Program-made: the position numbers and the translations under genes
In this document: positions 17,904-26,250 of the stretch, in pieces
How positions within the stretch are numbered: position 1 is the first letter of the stretch
Layout of the letters: the number at the start of each line of letters is the position of its first letter
The notes under the pieces: generated by a model
The model's input: the letters and a program-made list of their open reading frames with translations, nothing else
What the model was told of the DNA's origin: nothing
Database searches by the model: none
Origin: Nannocystis exedens
GTDB lineage: Bacteria; Myxococcota_A; Polyangia; Nannocystales; Nannocystaceae
Direction of reading: 5' to 3'
Length of the DNA stretch: 64,000 nucleotides
NCBI RefSeq assembly: GCF_002343915.1
Contig: NZ_NETK01000001.1
Span: 3,234,001 to 3,298,000 of the forward strand

Positions 17904-18917
17904 TCACACCGGATCGGCGGGCAGCGTCACCCCGAGCGCGGAGGCCAGCGCCAGCAGTTGCTGCGGCGACGAGCAGCCGAGGTGCTCCGGCGACAGCTTG
18001 CCCGCGCGCCGGCGCAGCAGCCACGACCCGGCCGGATGAGCCGCCGCCGCCCGCCCGAACTCCTCCCCCGCGGCCTCGGCGATCCTGGCCACCTCCGCGT
18101 CGAGGCGCTCGCGCAGCGGCGGCAGCGCCCCGCGCAGCGTCGTCACCCACCCCTGCACGCGGTCGAGCACCGACGAATCGAGCTCGGGGTCGCGGAGCGA
18201 GCGGATCTTCTTCTCGATCTGCTCGAACGTCATCGTCTGCCACGGCAGCGTGCGCAGCACCGGCGCCTGCCACTCGCCGCGCACTCGCTCCCAGTGATCG
18301 GCGCGCGCCGGCACCGACACGATCTTGAACTGCGGCAGCAGAAGGCCCGTCAGCCGCATCCCGTGGCACACCCCGGTGTCGAGGCCGAAGATCCGGTCGC
18401 GCAGCACCAGCGGCTCCGGCCCGATCACCGAGTGCCCGAACACCACCGGCTTGTCGTCCTCATAAAACTCGTACCAGGGCCGATCGCCGCAGCGCTCGCG
18501 CAGCCGCGCATCGCCCGACGTCGTGCCCGCGCGCACGTCCTCCGGCACCTCGTCGAGCGGCACCCCCGGATAGAGCCCCCAGTGGACCACCCGCACGTCC
18601 TCGCGCTCCCAGTGGTACGGCAGCGTCGCCATCCAGCGCACGTGGTCCTCGTAATCGGCCCCGAGCTGCAGCTTCGTCACCTGCTGCGAATACGACAGCA
18701 CCCCGCGGACGTGCTTGCGCTCGTGGTTGCCGCACAGCGCCAGCGAGCGCGGGCGCCGGCGGAACAGCTCGACCACCGCCGCCGGGTCGGGCCCGCGATC
18801 GACGAGGTCGCCGACGCTGACCACCAGGTCGTCGTCGCCGATCGCCGCGCGATCGAGGAGGTCGAGCAATTCGGCGTGACAGCCGTGGATGTCGCCGATG
18901 ATGAGCGTGGACTGCAT
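17904..18917 (-). CDS. metallophosphoesterase (Ser/Thr-phosphatase/ApaH type)
   Basis: 337 residues from ATG 18917, preceded by GGAGGAG. All calcineurin-like motifs are present: GDIHG near residue 8, GDLVDRG near 38, GNHE near 64, and His blocks VVHWGLYPG and VVFGHS. The phosphoesterase domain takes about 230 residues; the C-terminal 100 residues are helical and unrecognised. It could be a protein phosphatase or a dinucleoside tetraphosphatase. It is divergent from the HTH/TPR-like gene at 19054. Confidence 0.9.
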   Translation of the reverse strand: MQSTLIIGDIHGCHAELLDLLDRAAIGDDDLVVSVGDLVDRGPDPAAVVELFRRRPRSLALCGNHERKHVRGVLSYSQQVTKLQLGADYEDHVRWMATLPYHWEREDVRVVHWGLYPGVPLDEVPEDVRAGTTSGDARLRERCGDRPWYEFYEDDKPVVFGHSVIGPEPLVLRDRIFGLDTGVCHGMRLTGLLLPQFKIVSVPARADHWERVRGEWQAPVLRTLPWQTMTFEQIEKKIRSLRDPELDSSVLDRVQGWVTTLRGALPPLRERLDAEVARIAEAAGEEFGRAAAAHPAGSWLLRRRAGKLSPEHLGCSSPQQLLALASALGVTLPADPV

Positions 18918-19053
18918 GACAATTTCTCCTCCGGGCGCGCGCCGATGCGCTCGCCGCCGCCCCGCGCCGCCGGTCGACCGACGCGCGCCTGAACATCGAG
19001 ACCGCGCCGCCGAATTCCGTCGCCGCGTCGCGTCCGGGTATAAAGGGAGCCTC

Positions 19054-20037
19054 GTGGCCGCGCGAGGACAAAATTCCGGACAACCCACCTGGGGCGTCTA
19101 TCTCGACGGTCTGGTCGAGGAGCACGGCTCGCTCGCCGCCGTCGCCGAGCGGATGGCCGCGCTCCACGGCTGGCGCGAGGACGTCGACAGCATCACCCGC
19201 GCCCTCCGGCGCCTGCGCCTGCGCGGCAGCCTGCCCGGCGGCAAGTGGGGCGACCGCCTGCTGCGGACCTTCGGCCTGCCCGCCGGCGTCGACGCGCGCC
19301 TGCGCTTCATGGGCAGCTATCACTCGCGCTTCGTCGACCTGCCGGTCCCGCTGTGTACCGACCTCGTCCAGCTGTGGGACCGGCCGCCGACCAGCGAGAG
19401 CCGTGCCGGTCGCCTGTGGCTGTCGCTCGCGCGCGCCACTCTGGCCCTGCGCGCGCGTCAGCCCGCCGAGGCCGCGACGCACCTCGGCACCGCCAAGCAG
19501 CTCGCCGCCGACGACGCGGCCGCGCAGATCGAGCTGGCCCTCGGCGAATCGTTGCTCGACAGCCGGGCCCGACCGACGTCCGTCTCGACCGCGCTCGCGC
19601 CCGTGCCCGAGCTCCTGCGAGCGCTCACCGGCCCCGACGCCGACTGCCTGCGCGCCCGCTACGTCGGCCAGGTCAGCCACGCCCTCAACCACGCCGGCCG
19701 CATCGACGAGGCCGAGGCCCTGCACTTCGCCCTGCCCGACACCACGACCACCCACCCGTTCGCCCGCAGCCGCCGCGCCAACGGCCTCGCCTACGCCCGC
19801 TTTCGCCACGGAGACCTCGCCGCCGCGCTGGAGCACGCCCGCCTCGCCGCCCGCCACGCCGGCGACGCCGGCCACGTCCGCCTGCGCGCCATGGCCCTCC
19901 TCATGGTCGTACGCGTCGCGGCCGGCACCGCCGAGGCCGAAGACGCCCTCGCCCGCGCCCGCACGATCGCTCACGCCCTCGAGGACGCGACCCTGCTGTC
20001 CCGCTGCGACGCCGCCCAGCGCGGCCGTCTGCCGTGA
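19054..20037 (+). CDS. helical (HTH/TPR-like) protein, function unknown
   Basis: 327 residues from GTG 19054, chosen because AAAGGGA lies 6-12 bases upstream and TATAAA just before it. The N-terminal 80 residues (HGSLAAVAERMAALHGWREDVDSITRAL) could form a helix-turn-helix. The remainder is Ala/Leu/Arg-rich helical repeats with TPR-like spacing (RARYVGQVSHALNHAGRIDEAEALHFAL). No catalytic motif. It is divergent from the phosphatase gene. Probably a cytoplasmic regulator or scaffold, at low certainty. Confidence 0.65.
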   Translation: MAARGQNSGQPTWGVYLDGLVEEHGSLAAVAERMAALHGWREDVDSITRALRRLRLRGSLPGGKWGDRLLRTFGLPAGVDARLRFMGSYHSRFVDLPVPLCTDLVQLWDRPPTSESRAGRLWLSLARATLALRARQPAEAATHLGTAKQLAADDAAAQIELALGESLLDSRARPTSVSTALAPVPELLRALTGPDADCLRARYVGQVSHALNHAGRIDEAEALHFALPDTTTTHPFARSRRANGLAYARFRHGDLAAALEHARLAARHAGDAGHVRLRAMALLMVVRVAAGTAEAEDALARARTIAHALEDATLLSRCDAAQRGRLP

Positions 20038-20129
20038 TCGCAACATTCGTGGCTGCGATCATTGCAGCGGCCTCGTCCGCGAAAACCCCCTACCCCTCGG
20101 GCCCGCGATCGCGGCATGCTTTCCCGGTC

Positions 20130-20398
20130 ATGCCCACCTCTCGCGCCCTCCTCCTCACCCTCGCCGGGCTTTTCGCGGCCTGCGCCGGCAAGTCGAACCC
20201 GCCGCCCGCCGACAACCCCGACGGCCAGAAGGCCTGCACCATGGAGGCCAAGCTCTGCCCCGACGGCAGCGCCGTCGGCCGCACCGGCCCCAATTGTGAA
20301 TTCGCGCCCTGCCCGGGCCCCGCGAGCGACGCCCCCGCGAGCGACGCCCCCGCCCCGCCCCCGGCGAGCCGCAGAACGCCGCCCCGCCCTCGCCCTGA
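20130..20398 (+). CDS. small Cys-motif lipoprotein, copy 1 (apparent frameshift)
   Basis: Signal with lipobox LFAAC (Cys18) and the motif KLCPDGSAVGRTGPNCEFAPCP, a short disulfide-type domain found in small bacterial lipoproteins. The gene at 20895 is a tandem paralogue (signal, linker, Cys motif and tail all alignable). Compared with it, this copy lacks one base in the C/G run near 20352-20362. As read the frame therefore runs on to 20573, while the paralogue's tail (GEPQNAAPPSP, stop) is present in the next frame and ends at 20398. Either a sequencing error or a recent frameshift. Confidence 0.65.
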
Positions 20399-20894
20399 GC
20401 GCCGTGTTCGGCCGGACTTCGGCACGCCGGAGAGTCCGGCCCGACTCGACCGCGGACCGACCTCCGCGACGTCCTGCTCGTCGTCCGCGCAGGCGCCTGC
20501 GACCATGCTCCGCCGCCACCGCACCGACCATATTCTGGGACATGTTCATACAAACATGTTCCGGGGGGCATAATACCGATCCACCTTTCGTCCGCGCTTC
20601 ATGACCTGCCATGTCCCGAGAGACATGCGCTCCATCCTCGCCCGACATGTCCCCGAGCGCATACCGCTCGCCCCCACGCCTCACCGCCCGCGCTCCCGAA
20701 CATGTCCCTTAAAGCATATCCCTCGGGACATGCCCCACCACCCTCACCCTGCCACCCGGCGCCCGCGGACGCGCGCCCTGCCATGAGCGCTCGGTGCATC
20801 GCCTCGGCCCCCCGCTTCGCCGGCCTCATCCGCGATCCCTTCCCGGAAAGCGCCTACCACCCGGCCCGCAAACGCGGCATCTTCCCGTCGCACC
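20399..20894. other. gap between the tandem lipoprotein paralogues
   Basis: About 500 bases with no convincing gene. It contains the element arrays listed separately (20541-20732) and, in its last 60 bases, presumably the promoter of the second lipoprotein gene. Confidence 0.5.
20541..20732. repeat. cluster of 14-bp-period element arrays
   Basis: Arrays in 14-bp register: CATG 20541, CATG 20555, CATA 20569; CATG 20610, CATG 20624; CATG 20646, CATA 20660; CATG 20701, CATA 20715, CATG 20729. The ten-base spacers include TCCCGAGAGA, TCCCTTAAAG and TCCCTCGGGA. It is the densest cluster in the window and lies between two paralogous lipoprotein genes. Confidence 0.75.
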
Positions 20895-21161
20895 ATGAAC
20901 ACCGCCCGCACGCTCCTCCTCCTCGCCGCCGGCCTCGTCGGCGCCTGCGCCGGCAAGTCGAACCCGCCCGCCGAGAACCCCGACGGCCCGAAGGCCTGCA
21001 CCAAGGAGGCGAAGGTCTGCCCCGACGGCAGCACTGTCGGCCGCATCGGCCCCAATTGTGAATTCGCCCCGTGCCCGGTCCCCGAGGGCGACGCCCCCGC
21101 CAGCGACGCCCCCGCGCCCCCGCCCGGCGAACCGCAGAACGCCGCGCCCCCGTCGCCCTGA
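20895..21161 (+). CDS. small Cys-motif lipoprotein, copy 2
   Basis: 88 residues; lipobox LVGAC (Cys18), then AGKSNPP, a short linker, and KVCPDGSTVGRIGPNCEFAPCP, followed by a Pro/Ala-rich tail. It is a close paralogue of the lipoprotein at 20130, and the identical first residues after the Cys suggest a recent duplication. Probably surface- or periplasm-exposed; function unknown. Confidence 0.8.
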   Translation: MNTARTLLLLAAGLVGACAGKSNPPAENPDGPKACTKEAKVCPDGSTVGRIGPNCEFAPCPVPEGDAPASDAPAPPPGEPQNAAPPSP

Positions 21162-21599
21162 GCCCGCACCTCACTCGAGCGTCGCCGCGCAGGCCCGCCT
21201 CATCGCGCCGCGGCGATCGCATCGAGCGAGCTCCGCCACCTGCTCGCGCATCCACGGCCCCGCTCGGTGTTTGTCGCCCGACTGGATCGCGCGCCGCGAC
21301 AGCTTCGGCGCGCCGCCGCGACCCACCGCAAGAATCGATGCGAGCGGCGGTGAAACTCCCCCCATCGGCGAGCGCCGCTCGATCGAGCATTCGCCGCGCG
21401 CTACTCCCGGCGCCGACGACGCGGCAACGCTTCCGATCCAGCCGCGCCGGCGGCCTCGCGGTTCGCCCCGGGGCGCCCCCCGCGGCGGCCTCGCGCGCCC
21501 TCGCGCCGGCGCCTCGGCTCCCCGGCTTCGGCCCTCTTCACGGCCATGCGGCCCGCCCGGCCGGCCCTCGGCCCAGACCGTGCCGACCGAGGTGTCCCC
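21162..21599. other. 438-bp gap without a supported gene
   Basis: No protein-like frame is convincing. A minus-strand stretch at 21171-21365 (64 codons, containing KLSRRAIQSGDKH) is the only candidate and may be a gene remnant. Confidence 0.35.
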
Positions 21600-21935
21600 G
21601 TGACGCGAACCCTGCATCTGTCGTGCGCCCTCGCCTCCGCGGTGCTCCTGGCCGCGGCGCCCGCCCTGGCCTACTTCGTCTGCCCCGAGGAGCGGGCCTC
21701 GCCGCGCGAGACGGAGCCGACCTCGTTCGGCGTCACCAATCACAGCGCCGGCGACATCTACCTCTACTGGCTCGACCTCGACGGCCAGCGCCGGTTCCAG
21801 GCCACGATCTACGCCGGCGGCTATCACCGGCAGCAGACCTGGCTCGGCCACGTGTGGGTCGCCACCACCGTCTACGAGGATTGCCTCGCCACCTTCGTCG
21901 GCGAGCTCGACCACGCCGAATACGACATCTTCTGA
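21600..21935 (+). CDS. secreted VHL-beta-domain-like protein
   Basis: 111 residues from GTG 21600, with GAGGTG just upstream. A signal peptide ends near ALA. The mature part reads TSFGVTNHSAGDIYLYWLDL, DGQRRFQATI, GGYHRQQTWLGHVWVA, which parallels the von Hippel-Lindau beta domain (N-x-S, W-L-x-F-D-G, a short G-x-x-x-R/H-x-x-x-T/S, G-H-x-W). Two Cys (positions after FVC and EDC) may form a disulfide. In humans this domain binds hydroxyproline. Exported bacterial versions exist, with unknown ligands. Similarity is by eye only. Confidence 0.6.
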   Translation: MTRTLHLSCALASAVLLAAAPALAYFVCPEERASPRETEPTSFGVTNHSAGDIYLYWLDLDGQRRFQATIYAGGYHRQQTWLGHVWVATTVYEDCLATFVGELDHAEYDIF

Positions 21936-22325
21936 GCGGCGCGCGGCCGCGCCGACGACATGTCCCGGAAACCATCCGGGGCGAGCCCTCCGCGAGCGCG
22001 TGCTCCCCGAGCGCGCGTACGGACCGGACCTCGGCCATGCGACACCGGCGTGCTCTCGCTGGCCTGCAAGTGCGCTCGTCGGCGCATCACCTGTCCCTTG
22101 GAGCATCCTCATCCCCCTATTGCCCCCGCGGTCACCGCTCGGTCTTCGATACATGTCCCTCCGGACATCCACTCGACCTGTCCCTCCGGGCACCCCGAAA
22201 AGGCCGAGCCCGCCACGCGTTCGCCGCCGCTCCACCTCATCCTGCCCCGCCGCGCGAAATCAAGCCCGTCCCGGCGGCCCCAGCGAGCCCCCCCGGCCAC
22301 GCGCGCTACGCTGGCTCGCGCCGCG
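21936..22325. other. 390-bp gap with element copies
   Basis: Contains element copies (separate entry) and no convincing gene. The last part presumably carries the promoter of the exonuclease-ligase pair. Confidence 0.45.
21959..22194. repeat. four dispersed element copies
   Basis: CATG-N10-CATC at 21959-21976, CCTG-N10-CATC at 22090-22107, CATG-TCCCTCCGGA-CATC at 22152-22169 and CCTG-TCCCTCCGGG-CACC at 22177-22194. The first lies 24 bases after the VHL-like gene. Confidence 0.7.
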
Positions 22326-23483
22326 ATGCGCGACCCTCTCGTCGAACTCACCGACCGCGGCCTCTACTGCCGGGCCGGCGATTTCTACATCGATCCGTGG
22401 CAGCCGGTCGAGCGGGCCGTCATCACCCACGCTCACGGCGACCACGCCGTCGCCGAGTGTGAACATTACCTCACGGCCGCGCCCGGCCGCGGGCTCCTGG
22501 CCCTGCGCGTCGGCGAGAGCGCCGACATCCAGCCGCTGGCCTACGGCGCCCCGATCGTCCACCGCGGCGTCGGCGTCTCGCTGCACCCGGCCGGGCACAT
22601 CCTCGGCTCGGCCCAGGTCCGGCTCGAGCACCACGGCGAGGTCTGGGTCGTGTCCGGCGATTACAAGCTCGGCCCCGACCCGACCTGCGCCCCGTTCGAA
22701 TCGGTGCGCTGTCACTGCTTCATCAGCGAGTCGACCTTCGGTCTGCCGATCTTCCGCTGGGCCCCGCCGGCCGCGACCATGCAGGACGTCGCCGCCTGGT
22801 GGCGCGCCAACCAACAGGCCGGCCGCACCTCGCTGCTCCTGTGTTACGCGCTCGGCAAGGCCCAGCGCCTGCTCGCCGGCCTCGACCCGGAGCTCGGCCC
22901 GATCTACGTCCACGGCGCCGTCGAGCGCTGCGCCGCCGTCTACCGCGCCGCCGGCGTCCCCTTGCCCGCCGCCCCGCCGGTGCTCGAGGCGGCCCGCGGC
23001 GTCGACTTCGAGCGCGCCCTGATCCTCGCCCCGCCCTCGGCCCAGGGCACCCCGTGGACCCGCCGGTTCAAGCGTCCGGTCCGCGGCTTCGCCTCCGGGT
23101 GGATGCAGATCCGCGGCACCCGCCGCCGCAAGGTCGTCGACCGCGGCTTCGTCCTGTCCGACCACGCCGACTGGAACGAGCTGCTCGGGGCGATCGCCGG
23201 CACCGGCGCCGAGCGGGTGTTCCTCACCCACGGCTACGCCCAGGCGATGGCCCGCCACCTGCGCGAGCGCGGCCTCGACGCCCACCCGCTCGCGACCCGC
23301 TTCGTCGGCGAAGCAGGCGGCGACGAGTTGTCCAACGTACATGTCCATTCAGACATGCCCGACGAGTCAGTCTCGATGCCTGACCTCTCGGACATTCCCG
23401 AAGCACCCGACGACGAGGAGGCCATGCCGCCTGACCTTTCGGACATGCCCGAATCACCCGACGACGAGGAGCCGACGGCATGA
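22326..23483 (+). CDS. ligase-associated DNA exonuclease (metallo-beta-lactamase fold)
   Basis: 385 residues from ATG 22326. It has HAHGDHA near residue 37 (HxHxDH), GHILGSAQ, SGDYK with the metal Asp, and SDHADWNELL near the C-terminus, the pattern of the beta-CASP-like exonuclease that accompanies bacterial ATP-dependent ligases. The family is usually about 335 residues. The extra 50 residues are an acidic tail of two near-identical units (PDLSDIPEAPDDEE and PDLSDMPESPDDEE) encoded by element copies (23340-23460). It lies upstream of the ligase gene; the two should act together in DNA repair. Confidence 0.9.
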   Translation: MRDPLVELTDRGLYCRAGDFYIDPWQPVERAVITHAHGDHAVAECEHYLTAAPGRGLLALRVGESADIQPLAYGAPIVHRGVGVSLHPAGHILGSAQVRLEHHGEVWVVSGDYKLGPDPTCAPFESVRCHCFISESTFGLPIFRWAPPAATMQDVAAWWRANQQAGRTSLLLCYALGKAQRLLAGLDPELGPIYVHGAVERCAAVYRAAGVPLPAAPPVLEAARGVDFERALILAPPSAQGTPWTRRFKRPVRGFASGWMQIRGTRRRKVVDRGFVLSDHADWNELLGAIAGTGAERVFLTHGYAQAMARHLRERGLDAHPLATRFVGEAGGDELSNVHVHSDMPDESVSMPDLSDIPEAPDDEEAMPPDLSDMPESPDDEEPTA

Positions 23484-23541
23484 CCCTCACGGCGCGCCTC
23501 GTCCCATTTCATGCCTCTTCGCACATGTCCCACGAGACAGA
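23340..23541. repeat. element array forming the 3' end of the exonuclease gene and its downstream spacer
   Basis: Boxes CATG 23340, CATG 23354, CAGT 23368; CCTG 23379, CATT 23393; CCTG 23430, CATG 23444; CATG 23510, CATG 23524, CAGA 23538, each pair 14 bp apart. The two CCTG units lie in a roughly 51-bp tandem duplication that is translated as an acidic repeat. Confidence 0.75.
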
Positions 23542-23613
23542 CTCTCGCCGCGCGCCCTCCGATGCCCGTGTCGCCGCGGACACGACCGTTCCCACCTCCG
23601 CCGGAGCCGCGCC

Positions 23614-25200
23614 ATGAGGCCCTTCGCCGCGCTGTACGCCGCGCTCGACGAGACCACCCGCACGAGCGAGAAGGTCGCGGCGATCCGCGCCTACCTCGCC
23701 GCGGTCCCGCCGGAGGACGCCGCCTGGGCCGTCTATTTCCTCATCGGCCGCAAGCCGCGGCAGGCCGTCTCGACCCGCAAGCTGCGGGCGTGGGTCAGCG
23801 AGGCCGCCGGCGTGTCCGAGTGGCTGTTCGACGAGTGTCACGAGGCCGTCGGCGACCTCGCCGAGACGGCCGCCCTGCTGCTCCCGCCGCCGACGCGCAC
23901 CACCACCCTGCCGCTGCACCGGTGGGTCGAAGACCGCCTGCTCCCGCTCGCCGGCAAGGACGAGGCCGCGCAGAAGGCCGACCTGCGGACCGCCTGGGAC
24001 GAGCTCGACCGCAACGAGCGGCTCGTCTTCCACAAGCTGATCACCGGGGCCTTCCGCGTCGGCGTCTCGCAGCGGCTCGTCATCGCCGCCCTCGCCGAGC
24101 TCGGCGAGCTCGCCCCGGCCACCGTCGCCCACCGGCTCATGGGCGCCTGGCAGCCCTCGGCCGCGCAGTTCCGCGGCCTCGTCGCCGCCGAGTCCGATCA
24201 GCCCGCCACCTCGCGGCCCTACCCGTTCTTGCTCGCGCACCCGCTCGAGGGCGACCCGGCCGAGCTCGGCGAGCGCGACGCCTGGCAGGCCGAGTGGAAG
24301 TTCGACGGGATCCGCGCCCAGATCGTCCGCCGCGGCGGCCAGCTGTTCGTGTGGTCGCGCGGCGAGGAGCTGATCGGCGAGCGCTTCCCCGAGCTCGCCC
24401 CGGTCGCCGGTCGCCTGCCCGAAGGGACAGCTCTGGACGGCGAGATCTTGCCGTGGCGCGGCCCCGACATCCTCCCGTTCGCCGAGCTGCAGCGGCGGAT
24501 CGGCCGCAAAAACCTGTCGCGCACGATCCTCGCCGAGGTCCCCGTCACCTTCCTCGCCTTCGACGTGCTCGAGGCGTTCGGCCGCGACATCCGCGAGCGC
24601 CCGCTGAGCGAGCGCCGGCAGATCCTCGAGCCATTGCTGGCCCCGCTCGTCGGCGACGTCCTGCGCCTGTCGCCCGTCGTCGCCGCCCCGACCTGGCAAG
24701 AGCTCGCCGGTCTGCGCCAGGGCAGCCGCGCCCGCAACGTCGAGGGCCTGATGCTCAAGCGCCGCGCCGCCCCGTACGGCGTCGGCCGCGTGCGCGGCGA
24801 CTGGTGGAAGTGGAAGCTCGACCCGCTGGCCGTCGACGCCGTGCTGGTCTACGCCCAGTCGGGCTCGGGCCGCCGCGCCAGCCTGTTCACCGACTACACC
24901 TTCGCCGTGTGGGACGAGGGCGCCCTCGTCCCGTTTTGCAAGGCCTACTCCGGCCTCACCGACGCCGAGCTGGCCGAGGTCGACCGCTTCGTCCGCGCGC
25001 ACACGCTCGAGCGCTTCGGCCCGGTCCGCGCCGTCACCCCCGAGCTGGTGTTCGAGATCGGCTTCGAGGGCATCGCCCGCTCGCGCCGCCACAAGTCCGG
25101 CGTCGCCGTCCGCTTCCCGCGGATCCTCCGCTGGCGCCGCGACAAGACCCCCGCGGACGCCGACCACCTCGACGCCCTCAAGGCGCTGCTCGCGACATGA
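23614..25200 (+). CDS. ATP-dependent DNA ligase
   Basis: 528 residues from ATG 23614. A helical N-terminal DNA-binding domain (about 1-200) is followed by the adenylation domain with EWKFDGIRAQ (catalytic Lys229), GEILPW (motif III), FDVLE, EGLMLKRRAAPY (motif IV) and WWKWK (motif V). An OB-fold C-terminal domain ends in RFPRILRWRRDK. This is the LigB/LigC-like bacterial ligase paired with the exonuclease upstream. The helicase and phosphoesterase usually found in this repair cluster are not seen here. An element copy at 24414-24431 codes for LPEGTA within the domain. Confidence 0.95.
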   Translation: MRPFAALYAALDETTRTSEKVAAIRAYLAAVPPEDAAWAVYFLIGRKPRQAVSTRKLRAWVSEAAGVSEWLFDECHEAVGDLAETAALLLPPPTRTTTLPLHRWVEDRLLPLAGKDEAAQKADLRTAWDELDRNERLVFHKLITGAFRVGVSQRLVIAALAELGELAPATVAHRLMGAWQPSAAQFRGLVAAESDQPATSRPYPFLLAHPLEGDPAELGERDAWQAEWKFDGIRAQIVRRGGQLFVWSRGEELIGERFPELAPVAGRLPEGTALDGEILPWRGPDILPFAELQRRIGRKNLSRTILAEVPVTFLAFDVLEAFGRDIRERPLSERRQILEPLLAPLVGDVLRLSPVVAAPTWQELAGLRQGSRARNVEGLMLKRRAAPYGVGRVRGDWWKWKLDPLAVDAVLVYAQSGSGRRASLFTDYTFAVWDEGALVPFCKAYSGLTDAELAEVDRFVRAHTLERFGPVRAVTPELVFEIGFEGIARSRRHKSGVAVRFPRILRWRRDKTPADADHLDALKALLAT

Positions 25201-25213
25201 CCCTTCGGACAGC
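25196..25213. repeat. element copy overlapping the ligase stop codon
   Basis: CATG-ACCCTTCGGA-CAGC; the ligase TGA (25198-25200) lies inside the first box. It is the clearest case of an element copy placed exactly at a gene end. Confidence 0.65.
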
Positions 25214-25273
25214 ATCATGGAGCGAGCGCTCGCCGAGCGCCGCGCAGTATGGACATTCCCCGCGCGCGCCGAA

Positions 25274-26170
25274 TCACGCCAGCGGCTGGTCGAGCGCGGC
25301 CTCGGCGATCTCGTCGAGCCAGTCGACGACCGCGCGGATCTTCGGCGCATCGGCCAGCGCCTCCGGCACCACCCGCCACAGCGCGCGCTCGAGCGGCGGC
25401 GCGTCGCGGTCGAGCCGCACCAATTCCGGGTGCCCCTCCGCGGCCGCCAACGTCAGCACCCCGAGCCCGACCCCGGCCCGCACCAGCGCGTACGACGTCG
25501 GCACGCTGCCCGTCGCCGCCGCCACGCGCCCGCGCGGCACCAGGGCCCGCATCCACCGCATCTCCGGCAATCGGCTGTCGGGCGGCCCGAGCATCACCAG
25601 GTCGGCCTCGGCCGCCGGCGGCAACGGGTCGAGCCCGTGGCGTTCGACGTAGCTGCGCAGTCCATACAATCCGAGGGGCACCTGCGCCAATCGTCGTACC
25701 CGCATCCCCGCCTCGGTCGGCCGGATCACCCGCAGCGCCACGTCGGCCTGCCCTGCCGTCAGGTCGAGCACCTGCTCGGTGCAGCGCAGGTCGAGCACCA
25801 GCTCGGGGTGGCGCTCGCGCAGCAGCGGCAGCTTCGGCGCCAGGAACGACGACGCGATGTAGTCGAGCGTCGTCAGCCGCACCGTCCCCACGGCCCGCTC
25901 GGACGCCGCCTCGAGGTCGCGGGCGAGCTCGCGCACCTCGGTGGCCATGCGCCCGGCCGCCTCCACCACCCGCCGTCCGGCCTCCGTCAGCCGCCAGCCC
26001 TCGGCGTCGCGCACGAACAGGGCCCCGCCCACGGTCGCCTCGAGCGCGGTGATCCGGCGGCTGATCGTGGTCGGGTCGAGCCGCAGCGCCCTGCCGGCCT
26101 CGCCGAGCGAGACGTGGCGGGCGAGCGCGAGGGCGATCCGGAGGTCGCGCCAGTCGAGGAGGTGCTGCAT
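25274..26170 (-). CDS. LysR-family transcriptional regulator
   Basis: 298 residues from ATG 26170. An N-terminal winged helix (about 5-65; LARHVSLGEAGRALRLDPTTISRRITALE) is followed by the substrate-binding domain (about 90-290; VGTVRLTTLDYIASSFLAPKL). It is divergent from an alpha/beta hydrolase; the 80-bp space between the starts has a perfect inverted repeat next to its own start codon. That is the usual autoregulatory layout, so it probably controls the hydrolase gene. The effector is unknown. Confidence 0.95.
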   Translation of the reverse strand: MQHLLDWRDLRIALALARHVSLGEAGRALRLDPTTISRRITALEATVGGALFVRDAEGWRLTEAGRRVVEAAGRMATEVRELARDLEAASERAVGTVRLTTLDYIASSFLAPKLPLLRERHPELVLDLRCTEQVLDLTAGQADVALRVIRPTEAGMRVRRLAQVPLGLYGLRSYVERHGLDPLPPAAEADLVMLGPPDSRLPEMRWMRALVPRGRVAAATGSVPTSYALVRAGVGLGVLTLAAAEGHPELVRLDRDAPPLERALWRVVPEALADAPKIRAVVDWLDEIAEAALDQPLA

Positions 26171-26172
26171 GG

Positions 26173-26191
26173 ATGCAGTTGGCAACTGCAT
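26173..26191. promoter_or_regulatory. perfect inverted repeat, probable LysR operator
   Basis: ATGCAGTT, GGC, AACTGCAT: an 8-bp perfect inverted repeat with a 3-bp centre, two bases upstream of the LysR start codon and about 60 bases upstream of the hydrolase ATG. It contains the T-N11-A core of LysR boxes. Confidence 0.75.
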
Positions 26192-26250
26192 CATACTGCG
26201 TTGGCGCAGGCGCTGGTAGCCCGTACGGTGAGCGGGACCCGGAGGTACGC

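Noticed and set aside
17904..18917. Ligase-associated phosphoesterase of the repair cluster
   Set aside because: It is larger than that protein, in another orientation and 3.4 kb away; a general phosphatase is more likely.
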